Positions 9,231 through 17,814 of a stretch of 64,000 nucleotides of DNA are shown in pieces (position 1 is the stretch's first letter; every line of letters starts with the position of its first letter). Under the pieces are notes generated by a model. The model did no database searches and was not told the DNA's origin. It saw only the letters and a program-made list of their open reading frames with translations. Location: the NCBI RefSeq assembly GCF_963677725.1, contig NZ_OY782507.1, forward strand, positions 2,294,001-2,358,000. The letters run 5' to 3'. The position numbers were made by a program, and so were the translations under genes. This DNA is from an uncultured Cohaesibacter sp. (lineage in GTDB: Bacteria; Pseudomonadota; Alphaproteobacteria; Rhizobiales; Cohaesibacteraceae).

Positions 9231-10505
9231 ATGACGCTTGATGACCTGAAGATCGCCGTCATTGGCCTAGGCTATGTCGGGCTGCCCCTTGGCATCGAGT
9301 TTGGCAAGATCTATCCAACCGTCGGCTTCGATATCAATGAGGCGCGCATCGCTGATCTTCGCACGGGCAAGGACAGCACCCAAGAGGTCGAGAAAGCCGA
9401 TTTTGCCAAGGCGCAGACGCTCAGCTTCACCTCCGACCCAAGCGATCTGGAAGATTGCAACTTCTATATCGTAACGGTTCCGACCCCGGTCGATAATTTC
9501 AAGCGCCCGGACCTTCGTCCGCTGATCGGAGCCTCTGAGACTGTTGGCAAGGTTCTCAAGCCAGGGGACATCGTGGTTTATGAAAGCACGGTCTATCCGG
9601 GTGCAACGGAAGAGGATTGCGTGCCCATTCTCGAACAGCATTCCGGCCTCGTTTTCAACAAGGACTTTTTCGCTGGTTACAGCCCCGAGCGGATCAATCC
9701 GGGCGACAAAACCCATCGCCTGCCGGACATTCGAAAGGTCACGTCAGGCTCGACCCCTGAGATCGCCGATTTTATTGACGCCGTCTATGCCTCAATCATC
9801 ACGGCAGGCACGTTCAAGGCCGCCAGTATCAAGGTGGCCGAAGCTGCCAAGGTGATCGAGAATACCCAACGAGACCTCAATATCGCCTTGGTCAATGAAC
9901 TGGCGATCATCTTCAATCGGCTGGAGATCGACACCCAGTCGGTGCTCGATGCTGCGGCGACGAAGTGGAATTTTCTGTCGTTCCGGCCCGGCCTTGTTGG
10001 CGGTCACTGTATTAGCGTTGACCCCTATTATTTGACCCACAAGGCGCAATCGATCGGCTATCACCCGGATATCATTCTTGCAGGCCGTCGGATCAATGAC
10101 GGCATGGGGGCCTATCTGGCCGGGGAAATGATGAAGGCAATGCTGAAAAAGAAGATTCAGGTCAATGGCTCACGGGTGCTGGTGATGGGGTTGACCTTTA
10201 AGGAAAATTGCCCCGATCTGCGCAACACGCGGGTGATCGACCTGATTGACGGGCTGAAGGAATGTGGCGTGGAGGTGGATGTTCATGACCCTTGGGTAGA
10301 TCAACCGTTGGCCTGTGCCTCCTACGGAATCGAGATGGTGGCCGAGCCGGAAGCTGAGACCTATGACGGGGTGGTGCTGGCTGTGGCACACGACATTTTC
10401 CGCGCGCAAGGCATCCAAGCCATTCGCCGCTTCACCAAGGATCACAGCGTGTTTCTGGATCTCAAGAGTGTTTTTGGGCAGGATGAGAGCGACCTGCGAC
10501 TCTGA
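9231..10505 (+). CDS. tviB: TviB/WbpO-type UDP-sugar 6-dehydrogenase
   Basis: A 424-residue NAD-dependent nucleotide-sugar dehydrogenase that oxidises C6 of a UDP-HexNAc (or UDP-hexose) to the uronic acid, supplying an acidic precursor for surface polysaccharide. It has the N-terminal Rossmann motif [19 protein letters not shown], the central substrate motif [15 protein letters not shown], and the catalytic Cys in [13 protein letters not shown] near residue 265. The length and motifs match the Vi-antigen TviB/WbpO/CapL branch rather than the UDP-glucose Ugd branch. ATG 9231 is chosen because the conserved strand starts 6 residues later and GAGAAGCGAG precedes it; an in-frame ATG at 9129 would add a non-conserved extension. 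It is monocistronic, convergent with map. Confidence 0.85.
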   Translation: MTLDDLKIAVIGLGYVGLPLGIEFGKIYPTVGFDINEARIADLRTGKDSTQEVEKADFAKAQTLSFTSDPSDLEDCNFYIVTVPTPVDNFKRPDLRPLIGASETVGKVLKPGDIVVYESTVYPGATEEDCVPILEQHSGLVFNKDFFAGYSPERINPGDKTHRLPDIRKVTSGSTPEIADFIDAVYASIITAGTFKAASIKVAEAAKVIENTQRDLNIALVNELAIIFNRLEIDTQSVLDAAATKWNFLSFRPGLVGGHCISVDPYYLTHKAQSIGYHPDIILAGRRINDGMGAYLAGEMMKAMLKKKIQVNGSRVLVMGLTFKENCPDLRNTRVIDLIDGLKECGVEVDVHDPWVDQPLACASYGIEMVAEPEAETYDGVVLAVAHDIFRAQGIQAIRRFTKDHSVFLDLKSVFGQDESDLRL

Positions 10506-10518
10506 GCCACCATTGGGC

Positions 10519-11259
10519 TCAAAGCGTCAGGATGATCGGACCTTTTTTGGTAACGACAATCGAGTGCTCAAATTGAGCCGTCAACGCACCGGGGGTAAAG
10601 AGCTCCCATTCCCGCCCGCCATCATGGGCAAACTCCGCACCGGTGGAGAGGAATGGTTCGATGGCGAGGACCATGCCTTCTGAAAAGCGGCGCTGATCGC
10701 GCTTGTCGGTCACGGCAAGGATTTCGGGCTTGTCGTGCAGGGTTTCACCAACCCCGTGACAGCCGAGCAGATTTTCAATGATCGAATAGCCGCCTACCTT
10801 GGCCTCCGCCTCGAAGGCTGCCGGGATGACCTGCATCGAGGCACCTGCCCGAACTGCCTCAATTGCCCGATCGCGGGCGCGTTTGGCAGCCTTGACCAGC
10901 TTTTCCTTGTCCGGGGCCACTGGCGGCAGGATGAAGGTTGCCCCCGCATCGGTGAAATAGCCATTCATGCAGGCAGAAACATCGATATTGACCAGATCAC
11001 CGGCCTTCATGCTTTGGGCATCTGCCCAGCCATGGGCAATGACCGGCTCGATGGAAATGCAGGTAGCACCGGGGAAGCCATAGACCTTTTCCGGGGCTGA
11101 TTCCGCGCCCTCTTCTTCCAGCCATTTACGGGCCAGATCATCCAGTTCGCGGGCGGTCATGCCCGGCTCAAGAGCCGCGCCCATTTGGCGGATCACTTTG
11201 GCGACCGCCCGCCCGCAGGCTTTGAATGCTTCGAGCTCGTCGTCGGTCTTGATGATCAT
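10519..11259 (-). CDS. map: Type I methionine aminopeptidase
   Basis: A 246-residue cobalt/manganese/iron-dependent peptidase that removes the initiator Met from new proteins. Metal ligands are visible as Asp in [12 protein letters not shown], Asp in FTDAGATF, His in CHGVGETLH, Glu in AIEPFLS and Glu in QFEHS. The ribosome-facing N-terminal extension of some paralogs is absent. The Asp-Ala-Gly-Ala variant of the usual GDTSR stretch suggests a paralogous map rather than the main housekeeping copy, but this is a guess. Its ATG at 11259 faces the nitroreductase gene across a 133-bp divergent intergenic region. Confidence 0.88.
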   Translation of the reverse strand: MIIKTDDELEAFKACGRAVAKVIRQMGAALEPGMTARELDDLARKWLEEEGAESAPEKVYGFPGATCISIEPVIAHGWADAQSMKAGDLVNIDVSACMNGYFTDAGATFILPPVAPDKEKLVKAAKRARDRAIEAVRAGASMQVIPAAFEAEAKVGGYSIIENLLGCHGVGETLHDKPEILAVTDKRDQRRFSEGMVLAIEPFLSTGAEFAHDGGREWELFTPGALTAQFEHSIVVTKKGPIILTL

Positions 11260-11392
11260 AACATGTCCTGTCTTGTGCGGGAGGTGGCATGCCTATGCTA
11301 AGGATCGCTTGCAAGCCTTTGATAAAACCGCTTATAAATTTATGACTTCGCAAAGGCAAGGGGACCGGAAGGCGAAGTGCTGGGGAGTTTCC

Positions 11393-12061
11393 ATGTCCGA
11401 GACTGACAAATATGTGCCGCTCGACTTTCATTTGCTGGACGAAGGGGAAATGCAGCGGCGGGCTGATGCCTTTTTTGAGGTGATGCGCACAAGGCGCACC
11501 GTGAGGGACTTTTCCGACCGACCTGTGCCGCGCTCGATCATTGAGGCTTGTATTGCCACCGCCGGACGCGCGCCGTCAGGGGCCAACCAGCAACCATGGA
11601 CCTTTGCCTGTATTTCAAGCCCGGATGTGAAAAGGCAAATCCGTGAGGCGGCAGAAGATGAAGAGCGCGCCTTTTATGGTGGCCGCGCCGGTGAAGACTG
11701 GCTTGATGCCCTGACACCTCTTGGCACGGACGCCAGCAAGCCGTTTCTGGAACGCGCGCCATGGCTGATTGCCATTTTTGGCCAGCGCTGGGGAAAGCAT
11801 GCTGATGGCAGCCGCAAGAAGCATTATTACGTGCCGGAATCGGTCAGTATTGCCACGGGGTTTTTGATCGCCGCTTTGCATCAGGCAGGGCTGGCCACCC
11901 TCACCCATACGCCAGCACCGATGCAGTTTCTGGGTGAAATTTGCGAACGACCCGATAATGAAAAGCCCTATATCCTGCTGGTGGTCGGATATCCTGAAGA
12001 GGGCGCAAAGGTGCCCAACATTTCCAAGAAACCGCTTGAGAAGATCACCAGCTGGCTTTGA
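11393..12061 (+). CDS. Iodotyrosine-deiodinase-like nitroreductase
   Basis: A 222-residue FMN-dependent nitroreductase-fold protein. The N-terminal [13 protein letters not shown] and [12 protein letters not shown] motifs bind FMN. It follows iodotyrosine deiodinase (IYD) closely along its length: a lid segment with an E-x3-Y arrangement ([14 protein letters not shown]), a Lys in [11 protein letters not shown] at the position of the IYD substrate-contacting Lys, then [23 protein letters not shown] and the C-terminal [19 protein letters not shown]. In IYD the Glu, Tyr and Lys grip the zwitterion of halotyrosine, so reductive dehalogenation of a halogenated tyrosine is a fair prediction. ATG 11393 follows GGGGAG; it is transcribed divergently from map. 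Confidence 0.75.
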   Translation: MSETDKYVPLDFHLLDEGEMQRRADAFFEVMRTRRTVRDFSDRPVPRSIIEACIATAGRAPSGANQQPWTFACISSPDVKRQIREAAEDEERAFYGGRAGEDWLDALTPLGTDASKPFLERAPWLIAIFGQRWGKHADGSRKKHYYVPESVSIATGFLIAALHQAGLATLTHTPAPMQFLGEICERPDNEKPYILLVVGYPEEGAKVPNISKKPLEKITSWL

Positions 12062-12109
12062 CAGGCCAGACAAGGGACATGGCGACCTTCTCAAGACGGA
12101 TGGCGACGG

Positions 12110-12349
12110 TCACAATCCTCTATTGCCGTCACCGAAGGTCTGGTTGAGCTGAAGGCCGGAACTCATCAGCATCCAGAAGCTGATGCCGAGCATGATCAGG
12201 CGTCCTTCAGAGTCCACGGGCAGCGAATAGCTGGTGACAAACATTGCGATGCAAGAGCCAACCCAATAAAGGCAGAAAGCCTTTTCGGAAATGGTCCATA
12301 GCAGGCAACCAACCAAGAATGCAGCACAAAGAACAAATGCAATTTCCAT
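12110..12349 (-). CDS. Small membrane protein of unknown function
   Basis: A 79-residue ORF with an almost ideal Shine-Dalgarno sequence, AGGAGGT, 4 nt before ATG 12349, which is the main reason to believe it is expressed. The protein is hydrophobic with two or three predicted membrane spans (about residues 2-18, 24-43 and 51-68) and several Cys and Trp residues. No family is recognised. It is convergent with the nitroreductase gene, whose stop is 49 nt away, and appears monocistronic. The stretch upstream of it (12350-12576) is AT-rich and may hold its promoter; no other gene is seen there. Confidence 0.6.
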   Translation of the reverse strand: MEIAFVLCAAFLVGCLLWTISEKAFCLYWVGSCIAMFVTSYSLPVDSEGRLIMLGISFWMLMSSGLQLNQTFGDGNRGL

Positions 12350-12576
12350 GGAAACCTCCTCTCCATGATGATGAGGTCATGGTAACGCCACGGGTTGTTT
12401 TTGCGTTTGATACACCACAAGAATGATGCGCAGAAATGTAATTTTCTTTCGTTATCCAACGCAAATTTGCATAATTTTTCTCAATTTATCGCCAATAGTC
12501 AGAACTTTAATTGCGATAATTGGCGCTTTTAGGGTGTTTTATTCCAAAACCTTCAGGCAGTTATAGAGTGCGTCTA

Positions 12577-12600
12577 GAAATGGCGGAATTTCGCCATTTC
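12577..12600. repeat. Perfect 9-bp stem with 6-nt loop
   Basis: GAAATGGCG and CGCCATTTC pair perfectly around a GAATTT loop. No T-tract follows, so it is not a standard terminator. It lies 38 nt upstream of a candidate 31-codon ORF and may be a structured 5' leader, an operator or part of a small RNA. Confidence 0.5.
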
Positions 12601-12637
12601 CGCCGCAGAGCTCCGCGCACGAATTGATCCAATTTCA

Positions 12638-12733
12638 ATGCCAAAGCTTTTCACTTTGATCGCAACGATGGAGGCATCTACAGCGGCTCCAAACCAAGTA
12701 GCCCCCGCCGATGAAGAAGCCAAAACTCAATAG
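12638..12733 (+). CDS. Candidate 31-residue small protein
   Basis: An ATG at 12638 opens a frame of 31 codons ending in TAG at 12731-12733. The peptide begins MPKLFTLIATMEASTAAPNQ and continues with an acidic, Ala-rich tail. A GC-rich hairpin starts exactly at the stop codon, and a perfect hairpin lies upstream, which is the layout of a short independent transcript. No Shine-Dalgarno sequence is evident before the ATG, so the segment could instead be a non-coding RNA. No known family is recognised. Confidence 0.35.
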   Translation: MPKLFTLIATMEASTAAPNQVAPADEEAKTQ

Positions 12734-12757
12734 GCCCGCCTGCATAGCAGACGGGCC
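12733..12757. terminator. Hairpin terminator between convergent transcripts
   Basis: GGCCCGCCTGC (12733-12743) pairs with GCAGACGGGCC (12747-12757) with one mismatch and a 3-nt loop. On the + strand it is followed by TTGTTGATTTC, ending the small-ORF transcript. On the - strand it lies 31 nt beyond the stop of the choice-of-anchor I gene and may end that transcript too. Confidence 0.6.
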
Positions 12758-12787
12758 TTGTTGATTTCATTGTCTTCGGGCGGTCGC

Positions 12788-14317
12788 TTATTTCACCTCA
12801 TAGAGCGTGGTGGATCCGGAGACTTCGTTGGCCACGGCGATCATTGGTTTGCCGTTCGGGCTGTCTTTGCCGGAAATGAAGGCGATGCCTTCCGGCGCGA
12901 TGTCGCCTGCGGTCATTTTCTCGGCCGAGCCATCAAGCTTTGCATTGTTGGCATATGTAACAAAAGAGGCATTGGCCGGGTCGGTGATGTCATAGACAAC
13001 AACGCCCCCCATGCGCTCCAAGCCGATGAAAGCATAGAGTTTGTCGCCAACCTGACCCAGAGCGAGGGCTTCTGGCTCGGTGCCTTTGTCGTCGGAGCGA
13101 TTGTCAAAGCTATCATTGGCGCCCTGACTGTTGAACGCGGATGGCGCCAGTTCAGCCATTTTGGCTTCAATTTCGGTGCCGCTGTCAAAGACCATCTCGC
13201 CCTTTTCGCTAAAGATCGAGAAGGAGCGACCACCAAAGCCATAGATGGCATCGAAATCGCCATCGCCGTCAACGTCACCTTTGGCGGTGGTGATTTTCAG
13301 ACGTCCGAGATTTTTCTTGTCTTGCAATTCGGCCGCATTGGGGAAGGCTTTCTCATCGAGCTTGACCTTGCCCAGACGGGTTTCTTCGGAATAACCGTCA
13401 TAGTCGCGCGCATCGCCCTCGTTGGCGGTCACGACATAGGCGATGCCATCCTTGGTGAAGGAGGCGATGGTGTCTGGCTGGCGCATGGAGAGCACAGGCC
13501 AGTTTTTGCGATTGATGGCCTTGTCCTTGTCGGACAGGTCGACCAGTTCCTTGCTGTAATCCTGAAAGCCAAGGGCGAAGACCGTCTTCAGCGACGCAGT
13601 ATTGGCATCAATGACGGCAATGGCGTTGTTTTCTTGCAACGACACGAAGATGGTCTTGCTATCGGCGCTGACCGCAACATATTCCGGCTCGACATCCTGA
13701 GCGATGCTGGTGCCTTTGGGTGACGGGGTGTGGAAGCTGTCACCGAGCACCTTGGCATCAAGAGAAGCAAAGGAAATGGTCTTCACCTTAAGGGACGGAA
13801 TGCTGACGATGGACACGGTGCCTTCCGGATCGGTCTTGTAATCGTCAGATGGCTCGCCTTCATTGGCCACAACGGCATAAGCTCCATTTGGAGCAAAGAC
13901 CCCATTGTCCGGCAAAGCGCCAACCGTGGCTTCGCCAACGAAGGAGCCGTCCGTTTTATAAAGGGCCAGTTTGCCGTTTGCCTGCTTGTTATCCATCTCG
14001 ACAGCGATGGCTACATAGTCGCCATGAACCGCAACGGAATTGGCGCCCTTGCCGTGCTTTTTCACGTCGATGGCACCGGCTTTGCTGATTTCGCTCGGAT
14101 TGGAAATATCGAGAATGTCGATGGTCTTGTCACTGCCATTGACGACATAGAGTTTTTTGCGCGCCTTGTCATAGGACAGGACTTCGGCAGCGCCTTCGTC
14201 AAACACTTTGGTTTCATAGCTGCTTATCGGCTCAAGAGAAAGAGCCGAGGCGTGGGCAGCGAGCGACAGAGACAGGCTGCTCGCCAGCAACAAGGTCTTG
14301 GCGATGGATTTCAGCAT
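12788..14317 (-). CDS. Secreted choice-of-anchor I family protein (beta-propeller)
   Basis: A 509-residue exported protein with a signal peptide (MLKSIAKTLLLASSLSLSLAAHA). The mature part resembles the choice-of-anchor I / mesenchymal-glycoprotein-like propellers: repeated LYVVNGSDKTIDILDI, GAYAVVANEGEPSDDY, AYVVTANEGDARDYDGYSEE and KLYAFIGLERMGGVVVYDI blades. The conserved NEGEPSDDY and NEGDARDY motifs are hallmarks of this family, whose members are calcium-binding surface or periplasmic proteins, sometimes described as phytase-like; no enzyme activity is established. The start is ATG 14317, after GAGGGGAACC. It is monocistronic, with the hairpin at 12733-12757 as likely terminator. Confidence 0.75.
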   Translation of the reverse strand: MLKSIAKTLLLASSLSLSLAAHASALSLEPISSYETKVFDEGAAEVLSYDKARKKLYVVNGSDKTIDILDISNPSEISKAGAIDVKKHGKGANSVAVHGDYVAIAVEMDNKQANGKLALYKTDGSFVGEATVGALPDNGVFAPNGAYAVVANEGEPSDDYKTDPEGTVSIVSIPSLKVKTISFASLDAKVLGDSFHTPSPKGTSIAQDVEPEYVAVSADSKTIFVSLQENNAIAVIDANTASLKTVFALGFQDYSKELVDLSDKDKAINRKNWPVLSMRQPDTIASFTKDGIAYVVTANEGDARDYDGYSEETRLGKVKLDEKAFPNAAELQDKKNLGRLKITTAKGDVDGDGDFDAIYGFGGRSFSIFSEKGEMVFDSGTEIEAKMAELAPSAFNSQGANDSFDNRSDDKGTEPEALALGQVGDKLYAFIGLERMGGVVVYDITDPANASFVTYANNAKLDGSAEKMTAGDIAPEGIAFISGKDSPNGKPMIAVANEVSGSTTLYEVK

Positions 14318-14534
14318 GATGGTTCCCCTCGATATGGAATTGGCTGCATCTGCCTTAGCGGCTGCATATGACAGTCTCATGAACTGGCAAATGGTGTATT
14401 TCATGACCATAGTCACCCAAGGCAGCAATAGGCACCCAATTGTTGGCAAGACAAGTTCCCGCTTTTGCTCTCTTTTCCTTTTTGCAGCGAAACGCTAGGT
14501 TGGATGAAAACAACAAGACCTGCCGGAGAGCAAA

Positions 14535-15305
14535 ATGTGCCGCTGGATCGCCTATAAAGGGCAGCCAATCTATCTTGAGAATTATGTCACCAAAGCCGAG
14601 CATTCCTTGCTGCAACAAAGTCTGCATGCGGAAAAGGCGAAGACCGAAACCAATGGCGATGGCTTTGGCATTGGCTGGTATGCCAATCGCGCGCATCCGG
14701 GCATTTATCGCGAGATTCTGCCCGCATGGAATGACTGCAATCTGAAGTCGCTGGCGTCGCAAATCCAGTCGCGCCTGTTCTTTGCCCATGTGCGCGCCTC
14801 AACAGGGACCGCGACCAGCCGGTCGAACTGCCACCCCTTCTCGCTTCATAACTGGATGTTCATGCATAACGGTCAGATCGGGGGCTACTCCAAAGTGCGG
14901 CGGCTTTTGGAATACCAGTTGGATGATGCCCATTATGACGCGCGCAAGGGAACGACAGATTCCGAGCTTCTGTTCCTTTTGGCGATGCAGGAAGATCTCA
15001 AATCCTGCCCCGTCACAGCCCTGCACAAAGTGCTTGAACGGGTGCGGGCCGCGATGATGGACAAGAATATCAATGAGCCCTTGCGCTTCACCTCATGCCT
15101 TTCGAATGGCAAGAAGCTGTTTGGGTTCCGCTGCTCGTCGGACAATCAGGCCCCATCGCTTTTCTATCGCCGCTATGAGAATGGTGATATCATCCTTGTC
15201 TCCGAGCCGATCGACCGGCAAACGGAATGCTGGCAGGAAGTGCCGCAAGACCATGCGGTATGCTTCACCGAAGACAAGATGATCATGCGGGAGATGAAGC
15301 TCTGA
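14535..15305 (+). CDS. Class II glutamine amidotransferase (YafJ-like)
   Basis: A 256-residue Ntn-type glutamine amidotransferase. The mature catalytic Cys is residue 2 (MCRWIAYKG), as required after Met removal. Other class II motifs are GDGFGIGWYA, FFAHVRASTGTATSRSNCHPF and WMFMHNGQIGGY. Stand-alone proteins of this kind (YafJ, EgtC-like) are presumed to hydrolyse glutamine-like gamma-glutamyl amides; the true substrate is unknown. A modest GGAG precedes the ATG. It is convergent with the EF-hand gene, 56 nt between stops. Confidence 0.8.
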   Translation: MCRWIAYKGQPIYLENYVTKAEHSLLQQSLHAEKAKTETNGDGFGIGWYANRAHPGIYREILPAWNDCNLKSLASQIQSRLFFAHVRASTGTATSRSNCHPFSLHNWMFMHNGQIGGYSKVRRLLEYQLDDAHYDARKGTTDSELLFLLAMQEDLKSCPVTALHKVLERVRAAMMDKNINEPLRFTSCLSNGKKLFGFRCSSDNQAPSLFYRRYENGDIILVSEPIDRQTECWQEVPQDHAVCFTEDKMIMREMKL

Positions 15306-15361
15306 CAGACTGCCCGGGAACAGCCAGAGCCAATCCCGGACAGAGACAAAAGCTGCCTGCA

Positions 15362-16942
15362 TCAACAGCGCCCGGCAATCGTCTTTCCTTTTTCTTCTGA
15401 AAAGACACAGCTGTGACCGGGGTCACCCACAGGTTCCGGCACACCGGATTTGAGCAAGAAACGGGCGCTATCTGCCCCATGCAGACCGGCGGGGATATGG
15501 ATTTTCTTGAGGATGCGATATTCCCGGCGGCTGATGCGCTCAAGTGCGCCTTGTTTGAGAAGTTGGATAAGGCCCAATTTTCCGGGCGGCGTGGCATACT
15601 CTTCAACCGGTGCCTCGCTCACCACCTTGGTCTTGTCAAGACTTACATAGCTGTCTTGCATGTTTGGCTCGCCAAAGCCGAGAAGCTTGTGCGCATCCAA
15701 CATTTCGATGACCTTTTTGCCCTTCTTGTCGATGACTCGATAGGCGCCACTCTTGTCCATCATGATTGGGCCACTTCTGAGGAGTCTTGGATCGTCACGC
15801 CGACCAATATTCTTACCCGACGGCAGGGACATGGCATCCACACTATAGAGTCCATGAACAATGGTCGGTTTGGTACCGAAGGTCTGTTTCGCCATGGCAA
15901 CAGATTTGCTCATCTTGATGTTGCCGATTTTGTGAAAATAGCGCAGACAATCCGGCTCAGACAGGAAGCTGACTTTGGAGGCGTCAAGACCCATTACGCC
16001 CGCTGCGATCTTGCCTGAACTTTGGCGAGGGCCCGCGACGACCAGATGCTTGATCCGCTCAACCGCCCCCTCAAGGCGCCAGATGACCGGACTATGAACG
16101 GTGACCGCAAGATAGAGGGGTTTGCTGCCCGGCTCGATTACCAGCTTGCCGGTGAATGTTTCCTTGTCTTGTCCGACCAGGGTGAGGGATGGCGTCTTTT
16201 TGCCCTGATAGGCACCAAGCAATATCAATTCCTCATCTTTGGTACGTTTGGGCACCTTGCAGCTTGCCGCAGCACGCGCAGAGGATTGCATATTTTGAGG
16301 CTTGATCGTCACCCCTTGGAAGGCCGAGCCGATGAGCAAAGCCGCCTCGGCGTGGGTGAGCAGGCCATCCCTGTCGGGATCCAGCGCCAGCAAGGCATTG
16401 GCAACAATCGAATGATCCTTTCTCTGATCACCTCGTTTGCTTCCGGACATCTTAAAAAGAGTGCCATATTCTTGAATTTCAATTCTGCCGTCCTTGTTGG
16501 GGTCGTCCTTAAAGAGACGATCCAGTCGCTGCTTCAGACCTCGCCTTGTTCGGCGATCAGGCTCGCCAACAATCCTCAAATTCGCCTTGATCACCGTCTC
16601 CGCCTCTTCATGGTCGACGATGCCGTCTGCGTTGAGATCATAGGGTAGATATCGCAGGGCAATGGCCATCCGTATTTTCGCCGCATAGATCTTCTCGAAG
16701 AGATCGATCTTTTCACGGGTCAAACCCTGACCATCCAAATCGATTTCCTTATAAGTTCTGGTGATATAGGACAGCAATTCGCCAGTGTCGAAGCGTTTGC
16801 CATATTGGGCGATGAAGGCTTGCTTCAACGCCTCATTCCGAGATTGGTCCCCCTGTCCACCTTCTGCTATGGCAATCGGTGCCATCAGACTGATCGCCGT
16901 GGTCAGGAGGAGCGACGAAAATCTTTTCAATTGTTTTTGCAT
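15362..16942 (-). CDS. Secreted protein with four EF-hand-like calcium motifs
   Basis: A 526-residue exported protein with a signal peptide ending near AIAEG. The first 210 mature residues carry four EF-hand loops: DLDGQGLTREK (near 68), DLNADGIVDHEE (near 102), DPNKDGRIEIQE (near 147) and DPDRDGLLTHAE (near 188). The last three fit the DxDxDGxxxxxE consensus well. The C-terminal 300 residues are not recognised; they contain a Cys-rich end (HSCVFSE, GRC). A calcium-dependent periplasmic or surface role is inferred. It is monocistronic; the promoter should lie in the 139 bp above the start. Confidence 0.65.
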   Translation of the reverse strand: MQKQLKRFSSLLLTTAISLMAPIAIAEGGQGDQSRNEALKQAFIAQYGKRFDTGELLSYITRTYKEIDLDGQGLTREKIDLFEKIYAAKIRMAIALRYLPYDLNADGIVDHEEAETVIKANLRIVGEPDRRTRRGLKQRLDRLFKDDPNKDGRIEIQEYGTLFKMSGSKRGDQRKDHSIVANALLALDPDRDGLLTHAEAALLIGSAFQGVTIKPQNMQSSARAAASCKVPKRTKDEELILLGAYQGKKTPSLTLVGQDKETFTGKLVIEPGSKPLYLAVTVHSPVIWRLEGAVERIKHLVVAGPRQSSGKIAAGVMGLDASKVSFLSEPDCLRYFHKIGNIKMSKSVAMAKQTFGTKPTIVHGLYSVDAMSLPSGKNIGRRDDPRLLRSGPIMMDKSGAYRVIDKKGKKVIEMLDAHKLLGFGEPNMQDSYVSLDKTKVVSEAPVEEYATPPGKLGLIQLLKQGALERISRREYRILKKIHIPAGLHGADSARFLLKSGVPEPVGDPGHSCVFSEEKGKTIAGRC

Positions 16943-17081
16943 CGAGCTGCCTCTTGCTTGTCATTCTTTGACACACTATCCAGCAAAGGAATAAGAAAAT
17001 ACAACCAGTACGTGTTTTTCACTGCTAGCCAGAAACAAACCTAACAGAGGTTTAACAGAGCAACCTGACAAGATCTCACCA

Positions 17082-17624
17082 TTGATATCGACCTCTGATC
17101 TCACCCATCAAGGTCGCGCAGATCCCCTTGTCATCGCCTTCAAAGCCCGGCAGACTGGCTGCCTTGAAGTCCGACATACAACAGGAGATGAAACTCTGAC
17201 TGTAGGCCAATTTGACGACCCTGCCATTGCCAATGCCTTTGCGGCTTTGCCAGAGCCAGCACGCGCCACCTTATTGACCCTGCGGGAATGGATATTCGAA
17301 CAAGCCGCAAGGGATGATCGGATCGGGACCATCGTTGAAGACCTCAAATGGGGTCAACCCTCCTATGCGACCCGCCCCAAAAGCGGAGTGCCCTTGCGGT
17401 TGGGTCAGCCAAAGGATGGATCGAGCTGCGCGCTCTATGTGCCTTGCCAGTCGGCTTTGCTCGGAGAAGTGCGGGATCATTATGACGGGGTCGAGACACT
17501 CAATCTCTGGTTTGAGGGCAATCGCGGCCTGCATTTCGATCCGTCTCTCCCTTTGCCGGAAGCCCAATTGCGCCATGCCATCCAGCTGGCGCTGACGTAT
17601 TACAACCGGCGCAAGGGGCGCTAG
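17082..17624 (+). CDS. DUF1801-family protein
   Basis: About 180 residues. The core from FDDPAIANAFAALPEPARATL onward, with EDLKWGQPSYATRPKSG and a C-terminal LALTYYNRRKGR, matches the DUF1801 (YdhG-like) family, small cytosolic alpha/beta proteins of unknown biochemical role. The only in-frame start before the core is a TTG at 17082; the first 45 residues are not conserved, so the true start may be a weak codon nearer the core. Downstream is an EamA transporter gene on the same strand, 190 nt away. Confidence 0.65.
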   Translation: MISTSDLTHQGRADPLVIAFKARQTGCLEVRHTTGDETLTVGQFDDPAIANAFAALPEPARATLLTLREWIFEQAARDDRIGTIVEDLKWGQPSYATRPKSGVPLRLGQPKDGSSCALYVPCQSALLGEVRDHYDGVETLNLWFEGNRGLHFDPSLPLPEAQLRHAIQLALTYYNRRKGR

Positions 17625-17814
17625 CTTCGCATTTGGCCTTTGCGTCTTCATTTCCCGGCATCGCTCAGAACCGGTCGGCCGGTGGATTTTGGTGCCGCAG
17701 CATGCTAGAGCGGTATTCGCCTCACGGGACGGCAGGTCCAATTGCCACGCTGCCGCTCCTCTTGTTCATCCTGCCTTGCGACAGGTTACCCAGTTTAGAA
17801 ATCAAGTTTTTGCC

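Noticed and set aside
10503-10521. Short hairpin TGAGCC/GGCTCA spanning both stop codons of tviB and map
   Set aside because: Only six base pairs and no T-run on either side; too weak to call a terminator.
12758-13723. 321-codon + strand frame opposite the choice-of-anchor I gene
   Set aside because: Its Gly/Asp-rich sequence only mirrors the propeller gene on the other strand; the - strand gene has a signal peptide, family motifs and a good start.
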